Notes under the pieces: model-generated
Seen by the model: only the letters and a program-made list of their open reading frames with translations
Database searches by the model: none
What the model was told of the DNA's origin: nothing
Source of the DNA: Pseudomonas oryzihabitans
GTDB taxonomy: Bacteria > Pseudomonadota > Gammaproteobacteria > Pseudomonadales > Pseudomonadaceae
Length of the DNA stretch: 64,000 nt
Reading direction: 5' to 3'
NCBI RefSeq assembly: GCF_014522265.1
Contig: NZ_CP017024.1
Location: forward strand, 3,694,001-3,758,000
Program-made: the position numbers and the translations under genes
Shown: piece after piece, positions 41,458-51,257 of the stretch
Layout of the letters: every line of letters starts with the position of its first letter
Numbering within the stretch: the first letter of the stretch is position 1

Positions 41458-42621
41458 ATGCACATTCTCGCCGACGAAAACATACCGCTGCTGGACGCCT
41501 TCTTCGGCCCCCACGCCACCCTCGAACGCCTTCCCGGTCGCGCCTTCGACCGCGCCGCCGTGAGTCGCGCCGATGCGCTGCTGGTGCGCTCCATCACCCG
41601 CGTCGACGAGACGCTGCTGGCCGGATCTCGGGTCGGCTTCGTCGGCACCTGCACCATAGGTACCGATCATCTGGACCTCGGCTATCTGGATCAGGCGGGT
41701 ATCCGCTGGAGCAATGCGCCTGGCTGCAATGCCCGCGGCGTGGTGGACTGGGTGCTCGGCGCCTTGCTGGCGCTGGCCGATGGCGCTGGCGCCGACCTGG
41801 CCCGGCGCACCTATGGCATCGTCGGCGCCGGCCAAGTCGGGGGCCGCCTGGCCGAGGCGCTGCGCGGACTGGGCTGGACGGTGCTGGTCTGCGATCCACC
41901 ACGTCAGGCGACCGAGCAGGGCGACTTCCACAGCCTGGACGAGTTACTGGAGCGCTGCGACGTGCTCTGTCTGCATACCCCGCTGATCCGTGACGGCGAA
42001 CAGCGCACCCTGCACCTGTTCGAGGCGACGCGCCTGGCGAGGTTGCGTCCGGGCAGCTGGCTGCTCAATGCCTGCCGGGGCGAGGTAGTCGACAACGCCG
42101 CGCTGTGTGCCCATCTGGCTGGTGGCGCCGAGCTGGCGGTGGCCCTGGATGTCTGGGAAGGCGAGCCGGGTATCGATCCTGAATTGGCCCGTCTCTGTCA
42201 GCTGGTGACGCCCCATATCGCCGGGCACAGCCTGGAAGGCAAATGGCGCGGCACGGCGCAGATCTACGCGGCCTTCTGCGCCTGGACCGGGGAAACACCG
42301 CGGCTGGGTCTGAGCGACCTGTTGCCGCCGCAGCAGCTGGAGCGCCTGGTGTTTGGTGCGGATACGCCCGAGGCGACGGCCTTCAGGCGCGTCTGTCGTG
42401 CGGTCTATGACCCGCGCGACGACGATGCGGCGCTACGCGCGACCCTCGCCTTGCCGGCCCAGGCGCGGGCTCAGGCGTTCGACGCCCTGCGCAAGGGCTA
42501 TCCTGTGCGTCGGGAGATTCCGGGGCTGGTGCTCGAAGGGACGGGCGTGGCTCGGCTGGCGAGGGCCCTGGGCTGCGACTGGCGACATGGCGACGACTCC
42601 GAAAGCGGCGGTGTCGCTTAG
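41458..42621 (+). CDS. pdxB: Erythronate-4-phosphate dehydrogenase
   Basis: A 387-aa NAD-dependent D-2-hydroxyacid-family enzyme of pyridoxal-phosphate biosynthesis, oxidising 4-phosphoerythronate. Start [17 protein letters not shown] and [12 protein letters not shown] are PdxB hallmarks. The nucleotide motif is [12 protein letters not shown], and the catalytic Arg, Glu and His occur in [20 protein letters not shown] and [12 protein letters not shown]. The C-terminal PdxB dimerisation domain ([19 protein letters not shown]) is complete. Divergent from the MATE gene and convergent with ppnP, separated by a small hairpin. Confidence 0.96.
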   Translation: MHILADENIPLLDAFFGPHATLERLPGRAFDRAAVSRADALLVRSITRVDETLLAGSRVGFVGTCTIGTDHLDLGYLDQAGIRWSNAPGCNARGVVDWVLGALLALADGAGADLARRTYGIVGAGQVGGRLAEALRGLGWTVLVCDPPRQATEQGDFHSLDELLERCDVLCLHTPLIRDGEQRTLHLFEATRLARLRPGSWLLNACRGEVVDNAALCAHLAGGAELAVALDVWEGEPGIDPELARLCQLVTPHIAGHSLEGKWRGTAQIYAAFCAWTGETPRLGLSDLLPPQQLERLVFGADTPEATAFRRVCRAVYDPRDDDAALRATLALPAQARAQAFDALRKGYPVRREIPGLVLEGTGVARLARALGCDWRHGDDSESGGVA

Positions 42622-42706
42622 GACCGAGGCGAAGCGGAAGCGTTCAAGCGGGACAACGGACTCCCGCCACCCGGCCCACGCGGCCGAATGACGGAGCCCA
42701 AGACGA

Positions 42707-42724
42707 GGGAGCCGTACGGCTCCC
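42707..42724. terminator. Hairpin between pdxB and ppnP
   Basis: GGGAGCC and GGCTCCC with a GTAC loop, between the convergent pdxB and ppnP stops. There is no T run on either side, so terminator function is tentative. Confidence 0.4.
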
Positions 42725-42729
42725 CGAGC

Positions 42730-43011
42730 TTAGTGGTATTCGCAGAGATAGGCGGTGTCTTCCGCGACCTTGAGCTGGAACTTCGCATTGGCCGGCACGG
42801 TGAACTGGCTGCCCGCGGCGAAGGTTTCCCAGGTCTCGCTGCCCGGCAGCTTGACGGTCAGGGCGCCGGCCACCACGTGCATGACTTCCAGCTGGCTGGT
42901 GCCGAATTCGTATTCGCCGGGGGCCATGACGCCCAGGGTGGCAGGCTTGGACTTGAGGCTGAAGGCGATGGATTTGACGGTGCCGTCGAAGTATTCGTTG
43001 ACCTTGAACAT
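42730..43011 (-). CDS. ppnP: Pyrimidine/purine nucleoside phosphorylase PpnP
   Basis: A 93-aa single cupin-fold protein of the PpnP (YaiE, former DUF1255) family, which phosphorolyses nucleosides to free base and ribose 1-phosphate. The family text is nearly complete: [65 protein letters not shown] and AYLCEYH at the end. Length matches the family. Monocistronic by appearance. Confidence 0.95.
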   Translation of the reverse strand: MFKVNEYFDGTVKSIAFSLKSKPATLGVMAPGEYEFGTSQLEVMHVVAGALTVKLPGSETWETFAAGSQFTVPANAKFQLKVAEDTAYLCEYH

Positions 43012-43093
43012 CGGATTTCCTTGTGCGAGAGCGGTTGGGACCGTCGGCGAGTATGCCCAAGGCCGAGGCCCACTGTCACCGCTCCAGACGAGG

Positions 43094-43645
43094 CTAGCGC
43101 GCGAGGGCCGGCAGGCTGGCGGGTATCAGCTTGGCGGTGTTGCGCGCGTCGGTCTCGGCGCGGTGCAGTACCCCGGTAAAGGCCAGTCCCGCCGATTCCA
43201 GGGCGGCGGTGAGGCCCAGCGGACGTGCCAGACCACGGGCCTTGGCGAAGGCCTGCTTGAGATTGCGATGCGGGACCCGGGCGAGGTGGGTGTGCAGATC
43301 GTATTCGCGCCAGGCCCGCTCCAGCAGACGGCGGTCGAAATCGCCCCAGCTGCACCAGCCGGCGAGAGTGGTCTCATAGGCGCCCAGCCAGGCCTCGAAG
43401 GTCGGCCAGGTGCTTTCCAGGGGCTCTGCGCTATCGACATCGGCCTGGCTGATATGGGTGAGATCGCGGCAAAAGGGCGTCAGCAGCGGCAGCCGCCGGG
43501 GCTGGACGAAACTCTGATAGCGATCGAGCTCCTGGCCCTCCGCATCCACCATCACCGCGCCGATCTCGATGATCTCCATCAACTCCAGTGGCCAGCCGCC
43601 TTCGTCGGTGGTCGCTTCCAGGTCCAGCACCAGCCAATGCTTCAT
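43094..43645 (-). CDS. DEDD-type 3'-5' exonuclease (KapD/Eri-1-like)
   Basis: A 183-aa single-domain exonuclease. Exo I motif [13 protein letters not shown] contains the DLE metal ligands; exo II lies in [16 protein letters not shown]; exo III is [25 protein letters not shown] is the typical strand following motif I. These stand-alone enzymes trim RNA or DNA 3' ends; related proteins process small RNAs or act in sporulation control elsewhere. The ATG at 43645 has GAGGG at good distance; a GTG two codons upstream is the alternative. Divergent from the YkgJ-type gene. Confidence 0.87.
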   Translation of the reverse strand: MKHWLVLDLEATTDEGGWPLELMEIIEIGAVMVDAEGQELDRYQSFVQPRRLPLLTPFCRDLTHISQADVDSAEPLESTWPTFEAWLGAYETTLAGWCSWGDFDRRLLERAWREYDLHTHLARVPHRNLKQAFAKARGLARPLGLTAALESAGLAFTGVLHRAETDARNTAKLIPASLPALAR

Positions 43646-43725
43646 CGTCACGCCCTCGGGCCAGCCGCCTCGCTCATCGCAGATAAGACGGTGGAAAGGC
43701 CGCGGGGTTGCGTGGCGAGGTGCGA

Positions 43726-43742
43726 ATGAATGTTACATTCAT
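43726..43742. promoter_or_regulatory. Perfect inverted repeat, operator-like
   Basis: ATGAATGT and ACATTCAT flank a single central T, giving a perfect 17-base dyad in the gap between the divergent exonuclease and YkgJ-type genes. This is the shape of TetR/MarR-class operators. No regulator gene is adjacent. Confidence 0.5.
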
Positions 43743-43831
43743 GACTCGATGGCAGCATCTGGTCACGATTCGCTTGTGAGGCCCCGGCCTTGCTCTTAAG
43801 CTTGAAGCCTCTTTATCTGCGAGTTTCACCC

Positions 43832-44086
43832 ATGGAGTGCCGTCCGGGTTGTGGCGCCTGTTGCATCGCGCCCTCGATCTCCTCACCGCTGCCACGCATG
43901 CCCCAGGGCAAGCCCTCCGGGGTGCGCTGCGCCCATCTGGACAGCACCAACCGCTGCGACCTGTTCGGCTCGCCGCTGCGCCCGGCGGTGTGCGGCGGCT
44001 TCCAGGCCGAGCTGGCGTTCTGCGGCACCAGCAGTGCCGAGGCCATGGCCATCCTGCTGCGCCTCGAAGGTGAAACCGCCGCCTGA
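43832..44086 (+). CDS. YkgJ-family cysteine-cluster protein
   Basis: An 84-aa protein with the YkgJ (zinc/iron-chelating CxxC) signature. [18 protein letters not shown] at the start gives three closely spaced Cys; [23 protein letters not shown] gives the others. The pattern suggests a bound zinc or iron-sulfur centre, function unknown. The ATG at 43832 is where the family starts; the open frame extends 14 codons further up without homology. Followed 50 bases on by the START-domain gene. Confidence 0.85.
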   Translation: MECRPGCGACCIAPSISSPLPRMPQGKPSGVRCAHLDSTNRCDLFGSPLRPAVCGGFQAELAFCGTSSAEAMAILLRLEGETAA

Positions 44087-44136
44087 TCCGGTTTTGAATT
44101 GCGCTCTCCGACAACCACAACAACAAGGGACGTCCC

Positions 44137-44736
44137 ATGCACAAGCCGCTTCGCTCCATCCTCGCCCTGACCCTGCTCGCAGCCACCGGCCTGGCCCAGG
44201 CCGAGGACTGGCAACTCGCCAAGCAGGAAGATGGCATCCAGGTCTATACCCGCGCCGTCGCCGGGTCCAAGTACAAGGCCTACCGCGGCGTGGTCCAGAT
44301 CAAGGCCGATCCGGCCACCATCGCCAAGTTGCAGGACGATCCGCTGGGTTCCTGCAAATGGATCTTCCGCTGCCAGTCGCTGCAGGTGCTCAAGCGTCAG
44401 GACAACCAGGCCTGGACCTACATGCGCATCGACATGCCCTGGCCGGTGACCGCCCGTGACGTGGTGCTGCACATCACCGAGCAGAAGACTCCCGATGGCG
44501 GCTTCACCCGCACCCTCGAAGGCCAGCCGGACTATCGTCCCGCTGCCGACGGTTACGTACGGGTCGCGAGCTTCCAGGGCCAGTGGCGCGTGGTGCCGAA
44601 GAACGGCGGCTCGGAAGTGACCTACGAGGCCCAGAGCGAGCCGGGTGGCAGCGTGCCGTCCTGGCTGGCCAACAGCTTCGTGGTGGATGCCCCGCTCAAC
44701 ACCCTGAAGGGCTTGCGCCAGGCCGCGCAGCGCTGA
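44137..44736 (+). CDS. START-domain protein, exported
   Basis: A 199-aa protein with signal peptide MHKPLRSILALTLLAATGLAQA and then a START (StAR-related lipid-transfer) domain: WQLAKQEDGIQVYTRAVAGSKYKAYRGVVQIKA, SLQVLKRQDNQAWTYMRIDMPWPVTARDVVLH, and the C-terminal helix PSWLANSFVVDAPLNTLKGLRQAA. Expected in the periplasm, binding a hydrophobic ligand such as a lipid. Pseudomonads commonly have this gene, but its role is not established. RBS AAGGGACG. Confidence 0.88.
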   Translation: MHKPLRSILALTLLAATGLAQAEDWQLAKQEDGIQVYTRAVAGSKYKAYRGVVQIKADPATIAKLQDDPLGSCKWIFRCQSLQVLKRQDNQAWTYMRIDMPWPVTARDVVLHITEQKTPDGGFTRTLEGQPDYRPAADGYVRVASFQGQWRVVPKNGGSEVTYEAQSEPGGSVPSWLANSFVVDAPLNTLKGLRQAAQR

Positions 44737-44784
44737 TCGACCGCCCTCGGGCAGCGGCCTGGCCCACTGGCGCCAGGCCCGTTC

Positions 44785-44856
44785 AATACCACCCCTTTGC
44801 CAAACCGTGGCTGTCCATCCGCATACCTCAACAGCTGTTTTTAATACCACCCCTTT
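44785..44856 (+). repeat. Direct repeat pair AATACCACCCCTTT
   Basis: The 14-base string AATACCACCCCTTT occurs at 44785-44798 and again at 44843-44856, 58 bases apart, in the gap between the START-domain gene and msrQ. A related inverted string GGCGGTGGTAAT follows near 44893. No coding potential is seen; binding sites or remnants of a duplication are both possible. Confidence 0.5.
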
Positions 44857-44901
44857 AGATTCGAGGCATGGAGGGTCAACCCTCTGCCTGGGCGGTGGTA
44901 A

Positions 44902-45513
44902 TCAGCGAGCAGGGACGGCCGCTGCCCGACTTCGCCTTTTACGGCGCCAGCCATCTACCAGGCGGAAGGCCAGCAGGGCGGCGCCGATAGCGGCGTAGAG
45001 CGCCCACTCTTCCAGGTCCGAGCGTACGATCCAGAGGTAGTGCAGCAGCCCAAGGCCCAGCACCAAGTAGGCCAGTCGATGCAGCTCCTTCCAACGCTTG
45101 CCCAGGCGGCGCATGGCGGGGCGGTTGGAAGTGACGGCCAGGGTCAACAGGATCAGCAGCGCTGCGGCACCCACGATGATGTAGGGCCGGCGCTGCAACT
45201 CCACGCCCAGTTGCGACAGGTCGAAGCCCAGCACGAACGCCAGGTAGCCGAGGAAGTGCAGCAGGGCATAGGTGAAGGTCCAGAGGCCGAGCTGGCGGCG
45301 GATCACCGGCCAGAGCTTCCAGCGGGTGAGGCGCGACAGCGGCGTCAGACTCAGCGTCAGCAGCAGCAGCACCAGGGCGCCGGTCCCCAGCTTGTCCACC
45401 AGCGCCTTGCCCGGGTCCGGACCTAGGGCGAAGATCCAGGCCTGGTACAGCCACCACAGCGGCGGGCAGAGTGCGGCGACAAACACCGCGACCCGCCAGA
45501 GCAGCAATCCCAT
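44902..45513 (-). CDS. msrQ: Haem-binding membrane subunit MsrQ
   Basis: A 203-aa inner-membrane b-type cytochrome that passes electrons from the respiratory chain or flavin to periplasmic MsrP. About six helices, with MsrQ landmarks [49 protein letters not shown], and [27 protein letters not shown]; the His residues in ALLHF, LHRL and LLHY are the haem ligands. Its ATG overlaps the msrP stop (TGATG arrangement), so the two are translationally coupled. Confidence 0.95.
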   Translation of the reverse strand: MGLLLWRVAVFVAALCPPLWWLYQAWIFALGPDPGKALVDKLGTGALVLLLLTLSLTPLSRLTRWKLWPVIRRQLGLWTFTYALLHFLGYLAFVLGFDLSQLGVELQRRPYIIVGAAALLILLTLAVTSNRPAMRRLGKRWKELHRLAYLVLGLGLLHYLWIVRSDLEEWALYAAIGAALLAFRLVDGWRRKRRSRAAAVPAR

Positions 45514-46523
45514 CAGTAGTTTCTCCGCAGATCCATGCCGCTGTAGAGCGAAGCCACTTCCTCGCCATAGCCGTTGAACATCAGCGTCGGCCGCACGTTG
45601 GGGCTGAACAGGCCACTGGGCAGGCGCCGTTCGCGGGCCTGACTCCAGCGCGGGTGGTCCACTTCCGGATTGACGTTGGCATAGAAGCCGTACTCGTTGG
45701 GCGCCATGCCCTGCCAGGTGGTGCGTGGCTGCTCGGCCACCAGGCTGATGCGGACGATGGACTTGATGCCCTTGAAGCCGTACTTCCAGGGCACGATCAG
45801 CCGCAGCGGCGCGCCGTTCTGGTTGGGCAGCACGCGGCCGTACATGCCCACCGTCATCAGCGTCAGCGGATGCATGGCCTCATCCAGGCGCAGGCCTTCG
45901 ACATAGGGCCAGTCCAGCAGGGCGAAGCTGGAATTCATGCCGGGCATGTGCTGCGGGTCCTTGAGCGTCTCGAACTTCACGTAGCGCGCCTTGCCGGTGG
46001 GTTCGACGCGCTTGAGCAGGCTGGCCAGCGGAAAGCCAAGCCAGGGGATGACCATGGACCAGGCCTCGACGCACCTCATGCGGTAGATGCGCTCTTCCAG
46101 GGTGTCGGGGCCGAAGAGGTCTTCCAGCCCGTAGGTGCCGGGCTTGCCCACCTCGCCATCGACTACCACGCTCCAGGGCTGGGTGGGCAACTGCGCAGCA
46201 TGGGCGGCGGGATCGCTCTTGTCCGGCCCGAATTCATAGAAGTTGTTGTAGTGGGTAGCGTCCTTGAAGGGCGTGATGTCCTCGCCCTTGACCGTGGCCG
46301 CCTGCCAGCGGGTATCAGGCAGCTTGCGTTCGAACCAGTCCGGGCCCTTGGCGGCTTCGACGTCGCCATAGCTGGAAGCGGCCGCCAGCGCCCAGCCGGG
46401 CAGGGCGGCGCCGGCGAGCAGGGCGCCGCTGGCACCGAGGAGCTGGCGCCGGGACAGGTAGACGGCTTCGGGGGTGATCTCCGACCCCAGGCAGGCAGAG
46501 CGCGGAACGATCTTGATCGGCAT
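45513..46523 (-). CDS. msrP: Periplasmic protein-methionine-sulfoxide reductase, molybdopterin subunit MsrP
   Basis: A 336-aa molybdenum enzyme that repairs oxidised methionines in periplasmic proteins. A twin-arginine signal [24 protein letters not shown] exports the folded protein. The molybdenum-ligating Cys is in [17 protein letters not shown], and cofactor contacts occur in THYNNFYEF and [14 protein letters not shown]. The ATG at 46523 was chosen because MsrP proteins begin MPIKI just before the Tat motif; the open frame continues upstream without homology. First gene of the msrPQ operon. Confidence 0.95.
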   Translation of the reverse strand: MPIKIVPRSACLGSEITPEAVYLSRRQLLGASGALLAGAALPGWALAAASSYGDVEAAKGPDWFERKLPDTRWQAATVKGEDITPFKDATHYNNFYEFGPDKSDPAAHAAQLPTQPWSVVVDGEVGKPGTYGLEDLFGPDTLEERIYRMRCVEAWSMVIPWLGFPLASLLKRVEPTGKARYVKFETLKDPQHMPGMNSSFALLDWPYVEGLRLDEAMHPLTLMTVGMYGRVLPNQNGAPLRLIVPWKYGFKGIKSIVRISLVAEQPRTTWQGMAPNEYGFYANVNPEVDHPRWSQARERRLPSGLFSPNVRPTLMFNGYGEEVASLYSGMDLRRNY

Positions 46524-46736
46524 GACGGACCTCGGTGGGGTGCGCTCCCAGGAGAGCGGCTGGCTAACAGCGTGAGACATCCCGGTCGTGAAAAGCTTCC
46601 GACGCCAACGATAGCCTGCCGTCCCGGTCCGGCGGAAGGCCGTTGCGCGCCTGTCAGCCGGCCGTTCAGGTCGCTGCCAGGCAGGCCCGGGACCCCGTGC
46701 CATACTGCGGCGACCTCTCGCCCTCAGGAGTCCCCG

Positions 46737-48369
46737 ATGAAGAAGCTGATCAATAGCCCCACCGCTGTGGTTTGCGAACTGCTCGAAGGCCTCGTCAGCC
46801 TGGATCCCGGCCTGGCCCTGCTGGCCGAGGAGCAGGTCATCCTGCGCCAGCCCCTGGCCGCTACGGGAGATCGCCCGGTGGCGGTGATTTCCGGCGGCGG
46901 GAGACGTCTTCACCTCGCCCAGCGTCGATGCCGTGCTGGCGGCCATCCGGGCGGCGGCCGGTCCCGCGGGCGCCCTGCTGGTGGTCAAGAACTACACCGG
47001 CGACCGTCTCAACTTCGGCCTGGCCGCCGAACTGGCGCGCAGCGAAGGCATTCCGGTCGAGACGGTGCTGGTGGCGGACGACGCCGCCTTGCGCCATACC
47101 GTGGCGCCGGAAAGGCGCCGCGGTATCGCGGGTACCGTGCTGATCCACAAGCTCGCGGGCGCAGCGGCCGCCGCCGGGCGCCCCCTGGCCGAGGTAGCTG
47201 CGCTGGCCCGCGCCGCGAGTGCCGAATTGCGCAGCATGGGTGTCGCCCTGGGTGCCTGCACGGTGCCGGCGGCGGGGCATCCGGGTTTCCAATTGGCGGA
47301 CGACGAGGTGGAATGGGGCCTCGGCATCCACGGCGAGCAGGGCGTCCAGCGCGGTCCCCGACTGGGCGCCGACGGCACCGTGGCGCGGCTGCTGGATACC
47401 CTCATCGAAGACGGCGGCTATCCCGCTGGCACGCGCCTGGCGCTGCTGGTCAATGGCCTGGGCGCGACGCCGCCGCTGGAACTCGCCCTGGTGGCGCGGG
47501 CGGCGCTGAGCCAGTTGCGCCAGCGAGGCCTGGTGGTGGAACGCGCCTGGACCGGTACCTTCCTCAGCGCCCTGGACATGCCCGGCTGTTCGCTGTCGCT
47601 GCTGCCGGTAGACGAGGCGCGCCTGGCGCTGCTCGATGCGCCGACCCGGGCGCGAGCCTGGCCGGGTGACGGCCGGGTCCCGGCGGCGCCCACCCTGTTG
47701 CCCGCACCCGCGGCAGCAGCCGAAACGACCCCTCGCACCCCAGGTCCCCTGGCAGAGCGGCTGCAGGCGACGGCAGATGCCGTCGTCGCCAGCCTGCTGG
47801 CCAACGGAGCCCGCCTCACCGAACTGGACAGCCGCGCCGGGGACGGCGACCTGGGCACCAGCCTGGCCCGTGGCGCTGAAGCCATGCGCGCCTTGCCCGC
47901 CAGCGTCTGGTACACCCCGGCCAGCGCCCTGGCAGCCACCGGCCAGGCACTGCGCCGGGCCATCGGTGGCAGCTCCGGACCCTTCTACGCCTGCGCCCTG
48001 ATCCGCGCCGCTCAACTGCTGGACAGGGTGGAACGACCCACGCTGGCGCAATGGGCCCAGGCCCTGGATGGTGGCGTCCAGGCCCTGGCCGAACTGGGTG
48101 GCGCCCAGCCGGGCCAGCGCACCATGCTCGATGCCTTGCGCCCGGCAGCGGATGCCCTGCTGGCCGCTGCCCAGGCGGGCGCCAGCCCGGCACAGGCCTT
48201 TGCCGCGGCGCTCGCCGCCGCCCGCCAGGGCGCCGAGGCCACCGCGGAGATGCTGCCGGCCCAGGGCCGCGCCAGCTACCTGGGCGAACGCGTCCGCGGC
48301 ATTCCCGATGGCGGCGCCGTAGCGGTGGTCTGTTGGCTGGAGGCCCTGGAGCCCGAGATCACCGGCTAG
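46737..48369 (+). pseudogene. Fused dihydroxyacetone kinase DhaK-DhaL, deleted and frameshifted
   Basis: Single-chain ATP-dependent dihydroxyacetone (glycerone) kinase. The ATG at 46737 behind AGGAG gives [28 protein letters not shown], then VAVISGGG. At 46896-46901 the sequence jumps directly to [19 protein letters not shown] in another frame. The family has about 20 residues between, including the GHEPAH substrate loop, so some 60 bases are missing, not a multiple of three. The rest is whole: [32 protein letters not shown], and the C-terminal DhaL domain with SRAGDGDLGTSLARG and GGSSGPFYA. Either a genuine inactivating deletion or an assembly collapse at a GC-rich segment. Real loss would remove dihydroxyacetone phosphorylation by this enzyme. 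Confidence 0.85.
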
Positions 48370-48718
48370 GCCATTTATCGCCCTGGCGGGTCGCGTGGCG
48401 ATCGGGACAGCCAGGGCGCCCAGGAAGGTCGACACGCATCCCGGATCCACCTGGGCGCTCGGCCAGCCGCGCTATCCGGTCAGGCCCTGGAGCTCCTCGT
48501 GAAAAGCCAAGTGCCTCGCCTGGCGCCAGGTCAGCCAGGCCCCTGAGCGAACCGCTTATCAAAACATTTCAGCGCATCCTTAAAGCCCAGATGCAACATG
48601 CCGATAGTTAGTATGACGATAACCAAATGGTTACCGTTGGCGCCTGTGCCGGCAGTTGGCCACCATTGAACTGGTTGATGTCGCACGGAGTAGATAACCC
48701 GCTAGATAAGGCACCCGC
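48370..48718. other. Gene-free stretch between dhaKL and the chemoreceptor
   Basis: No gene is seen in these 349 bases. An inverted repeat CGCCCTGGC/GCCAGGGCG at 48379-48418 follows the dhaKL stop (weak terminator candidate, no T run). A FliA-type promoter lies at 48581-48607, and a small dyad TAACC/GGTTA at about 48619-48632. Confidence 0.5.
48581..48607 (+). promoter_or_regulatory. Sigma-28 (FliA) promoter of the chemoreceptor gene
   Basis: TAAA at 48581-48584, exactly 15 bases, then GCCGATAG at 48600-48607. This matches the FliA consensus TAAA-N15-GCCGATAA in all but the last base. It lies 112 bases before the chemoreceptor ATG in the right orientation, consistent with co-expression with late flagellar genes. 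Confidence 0.8.
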
Positions 48719-50284
48719 ATGCGCACGAATTTGCCGGTCACCCAGCAAGGCCGTACCTTCAAGCAAGAGGAACGACTCATCTCCACCACTGATCTGCAGG
48801 GGAACATCACCTACTGCAACGAGGCCTTCATCGCCATCAGTGGCTATACAAGGGAGGAGCTGATCGGCAGTCCGCACAATCTGGTGCGTCATCCCGACAT
48901 GCCGCCACCGGTGTTCGGCCACATGTGGGCGACCCTCAAGGAGGGCAAGCCGTGGATGGGCATCGTCAAGAATCGCTGCAAGAACGGCGATTTCTACTGG
49001 GTGAGCGCCTATGTCACCCCGATCCTCGAACAGGGCCGGGTGATCGGTTACGAATCCGTGCGTTCGCTGCCCAGCACCAGCGAAGTCCGTCGCGCCGGCG
49101 AGCTCTATGCCCGCATCAATGCCGGCAAGGCCCCCGTGCCCATGACGCGCCGCCTGGGCAGCGCCATCGCCGCCTGCTGGTCGACGGTGGCGGCCACCGG
49201 GGTGATCCTGAGTGGCCACTTCCTGCTCGACGACACGACCCAGGCGGTCCTCATCGTCGCGGCGCTCCTGGGTATCAGCGGTCATCAGCTCTATCGCCAG
49301 CGCGCCAGCATCGAGCGCATCCTCGCCGATCATCCGAAGATGTTTTCCAGTGCCGTCGTGGCCCCGACCTACAGCGACCAGTGTGGTGCCCCGGCACGCC
49401 TGGATCTGGCGCTGCACAGCGAAGCCGCGCGCCTGCAGACGGCCCTGACCCGGCTGGCCGACGTGGGCGACAGCGTGCGCGTCAAGGCGCGCGAATCCTC
49501 CCAACTGGCCCAGTCCGAGGCCGAACTGCTGGATCAGCAGCGCCACGAGACCGACCAGTCCGCCGCGGCCATCACCCAGATGACCTCCACCATCCACGAG
49601 GTCTCGCAGAACGTCCAGGAGACCGCTCAGGCGGCGGCCAACGCCGAGAGCCTGGTGCACTCCGGGCGTGACAAGGCCGAAGAGAGCCTGACGTCCATGC
49701 GCGAACTCGGCGCGGCGGTCAGCGACATCGGCCAGGCCGTAGGCGAGCTGGCCAGTTCGACCCAGAGCATCGGCAGCGTCGCCGATGTCATCACCGCCAT
49801 CGCCGAACAGACCAACCTGCTGGCGCTCAACGCCGCCATCGAGGCCGCCCGTGCCGGTGAGGCCGGTCGCGGCTTCGCCGTGGTGGCCGACGAGGTCCGC
49901 TCGCTGGCCTCGCGTACCCGTGAATCCACCGAGCAGATCCATCAGATCATCGCCAACCTGCAGGCCAATGCCGACCGCGCCGTGGCCACCGCCAGTCGCG
50001 GCGAAGAGACCTCGCGCCAGAGCGAACGCCATTCGGCGGCGGTACGCGAGTCTTTGGAAGGCATCAGCGAATCGGTCAGCCTCATCACCGCCATGAGCCA
50101 GCAGATGGCCACCGCGGTGGAAGAGCAGAGCCACGTCTCCGAAGACATCAACCGGCAGATCAGCCGCATCGCCGATCTTTCCGATCACAGCTCGGCCCAG
50201 GCCCGTCGCGGCTCGGAGCTGAGTCGTGAACTGGAAGGCATGGCCGACTACCTGCACGACCTCACCGCCCGCTTCAATCGCTGA
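48719..50284 (+). CDS. aer: Aer-type PAS-domain energy-taxis chemoreceptor
   Basis: A 521-aa methyl-accepting-type receptor. Residues about 15-120 form a PAS domain with the Aer-like text [49 protein letters not shown] and [19 protein letters not shown], which binds FAD in Aer. Two hydrophobic segments (about 155-195) form a membrane anchor without a periplasmic domain. The signalling hairpin has the invariant tip [37 protein letters not shown]. It would read respiratory redox state and steer swimming towards oxygen or energy. A FliA promoter precedes it. Confidence 0.93.
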   Translation: MRTNLPVTQQGRTFKQEERLISTTDLQGNITYCNEAFIAISGYTREELIGSPHNLVRHPDMPPPVFGHMWATLKEGKPWMGIVKNRCKNGDFYWVSAYVTPILEQGRVIGYESVRSLPSTSEVRRAGELYARINAGKAPVPMTRRLGSAIAACWSTVAATGVILSGHFLLDDTTQAVLIVAALLGISGHQLYRQRASIERILADHPKMFSSAVVAPTYSDQCGAPARLDLALHSEAARLQTALTRLADVGDSVRVKARESSQLAQSEAELLDQQRHETDQSAAAITQMTSTIHEVSQNVQETAQAAANAESLVHSGRDKAEESLTSMRELGAAVSDIGQAVGELASSTQSIGSVADVITAIAEQTNLLALNAAIEAARAGEAGRGFAVVADEVRSLASRTRESTEQIHQIIANLQANADRAVATASRGEETSRQSERHSAAVRESLEGISESVSLITAMSQQMATAVEEQSHVSEDINRQISRIADLSDHSSAQARRGSELSRELEGMADYLHDLTARFNR

Positions 50285-50344
50285 GTCGGGGAGGGCGGCG
50301 GTGATCCGGTATGATCGCCGCCCCGATTCGCTCCGGAAGTCCCG

Positions 50345-50956
50345 ATGTCCCGTCCCGCTTGCGCGCGCTGTCAGCGTCCCCTGTCACTCTGCCTGTGCGC
50401 GCTGATCCCGTCGCTGACCAGCCGCACGCGGGTGCTGTTGCTGCAGCATCCCAGCGAGCGGCGCCATCCGCTCAATACGGCGCGCCTGGCCGCCCTGGGG
50501 CTCGGCAATGCGCAGCTGGAGATTGGCGAGACCTTTCCCGACCTGCCGCTCTGGCTCGCCGATCATGACGCCTGGCTGCTGTTTCCCGGCCCCGAGGCGA
50601 TCACGGTCGATCTCTTGCCGCCTGCTGCCGTGACCAAGGCACCACGGCTGCTGGTGATTCCCGACGGCACCTGGCGCAAGGCGCGCTTGCTGCTGCACGT
50701 CAATCCACTGCTGGCGGCCCTGCCCAGGCTCACCCTGCCGCCTGGCGCGCCCTCGCGCTACCGGGTGCGCAAGGCCCCGGCGCCGGATGCGCTGTCGACC
50801 GTGGAGGCCGTGGTCGCGGCGTTGAATGCGCTGGAGGCGCCGCGCCGCTTCGATGCCCTGCTGGCGCCGTTCGAGGCGCTGATCGACGGCCAGATCGCCG
50901 CCATGGGCCCGGAAACCTTTGCACGCAATCATGGCGGAGCAGAGCCGCGCGACTGA
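50345..50956 (+). CDS. DTW-domain tRNA-uridine aminocarboxypropyltransferase
   Basis: A 203-aa SPOUT-like enzyme that transfers the 3-amino-3-carboxypropyl group of SAM to uridine (acp3U) in tRNA. N-terminal zinc-type cysteines are in RPACARCQRPLSLCLCALIP. QHPSERRHPLNTARLA is the conserved helix, and VIPDGTWRKARLLLHVNPLL holds the DxTW signature (DGTW here). RYRVRKAPAPDALSTVEAV is the C-terminal motif. The ATG follows the chemoreceptor stop by 60 bases but is probably separately controlled. Confidence 0.92.
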   Translation: MSRPACARCQRPLSLCLCALIPSLTSRTRVLLLQHPSERRHPLNTARLAALGLGNAQLEIGETFPDLPLWLADHDAWLLFPGPEAITVDLLPPAAVTKAPRLLVIPDGTWRKARLLLHVNPLLAALPRLTLPPGAPSRYRVRKAPAPDALSTVEAVVAALNALEAPRRFDALLAPFEALIDGQIAAMGPETFARNHGGAEPRD

Positions 50957-51013
50957 GGGAATTACCCGGGTGCCGGACCACTCTACCTAGAGAGTCAGCA
51001 GAGGAGTCACCCC

Positions 51014-51190
51014 ATGTCCCGCTTTCCGATCCGCCAGCTCGACGCTTTCTCCCGCTTTGTCGCCCTTGCCATGCCCCGTGCCGGCGGCGAGCCCGATCAA
51101 CCTGATCCGGCGCCCATCCAGCCCAGCGAGCCGGGCGAGCCCACCGTTCCCGATCAGGCACCGCCCACCCCCATGGCCAGGGCCGCCTGA
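51014..51190 (+). CDS. Small Pro-rich protein, unknown
   Basis: A 58-codon open frame with a good GAGGAG ribosome site nine bases before the ATG 51014 and a terminator directly after its stop (51211-51242). The N-terminal half (SRFPIRQLDAFSRFVALAMPRAGG) can form an amphipathic helix; the C-terminal half is dominated by Pro, Glu, Asp and Gln (EPDQPDPAPIQPSEPGEP), so likely disordered. No family is recognised. The ribosome site and terminator make a real gene plausible despite its length. Confidence 0.55.
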   Translation: MSRFPIRQLDAFSRFVALAMPRAGGEPDQPDPAPIQPSEPGEPTVPDQAPPTPMARAA

Positions 51191-51210
51191 CGCCGCCAGC
51201 GTCACCCACG

Positions 51211-51242
51211 AAAAAGGGCGATCATCGCTGATCGCCCTTTTT
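51211..51242. terminator. Strong bidirectional rho-independent terminator
   Basis: AAAAAGGGCGATCA pairs with TGATCGCCCTTTTT around a short loop. The A run on one side and T run on the other make it work in both directions, for the small + strand gene and for the converging YbaN-type gene. Confidence 0.85.
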
Positions 51243-51257
51243 CATGCCTGACGGTGG

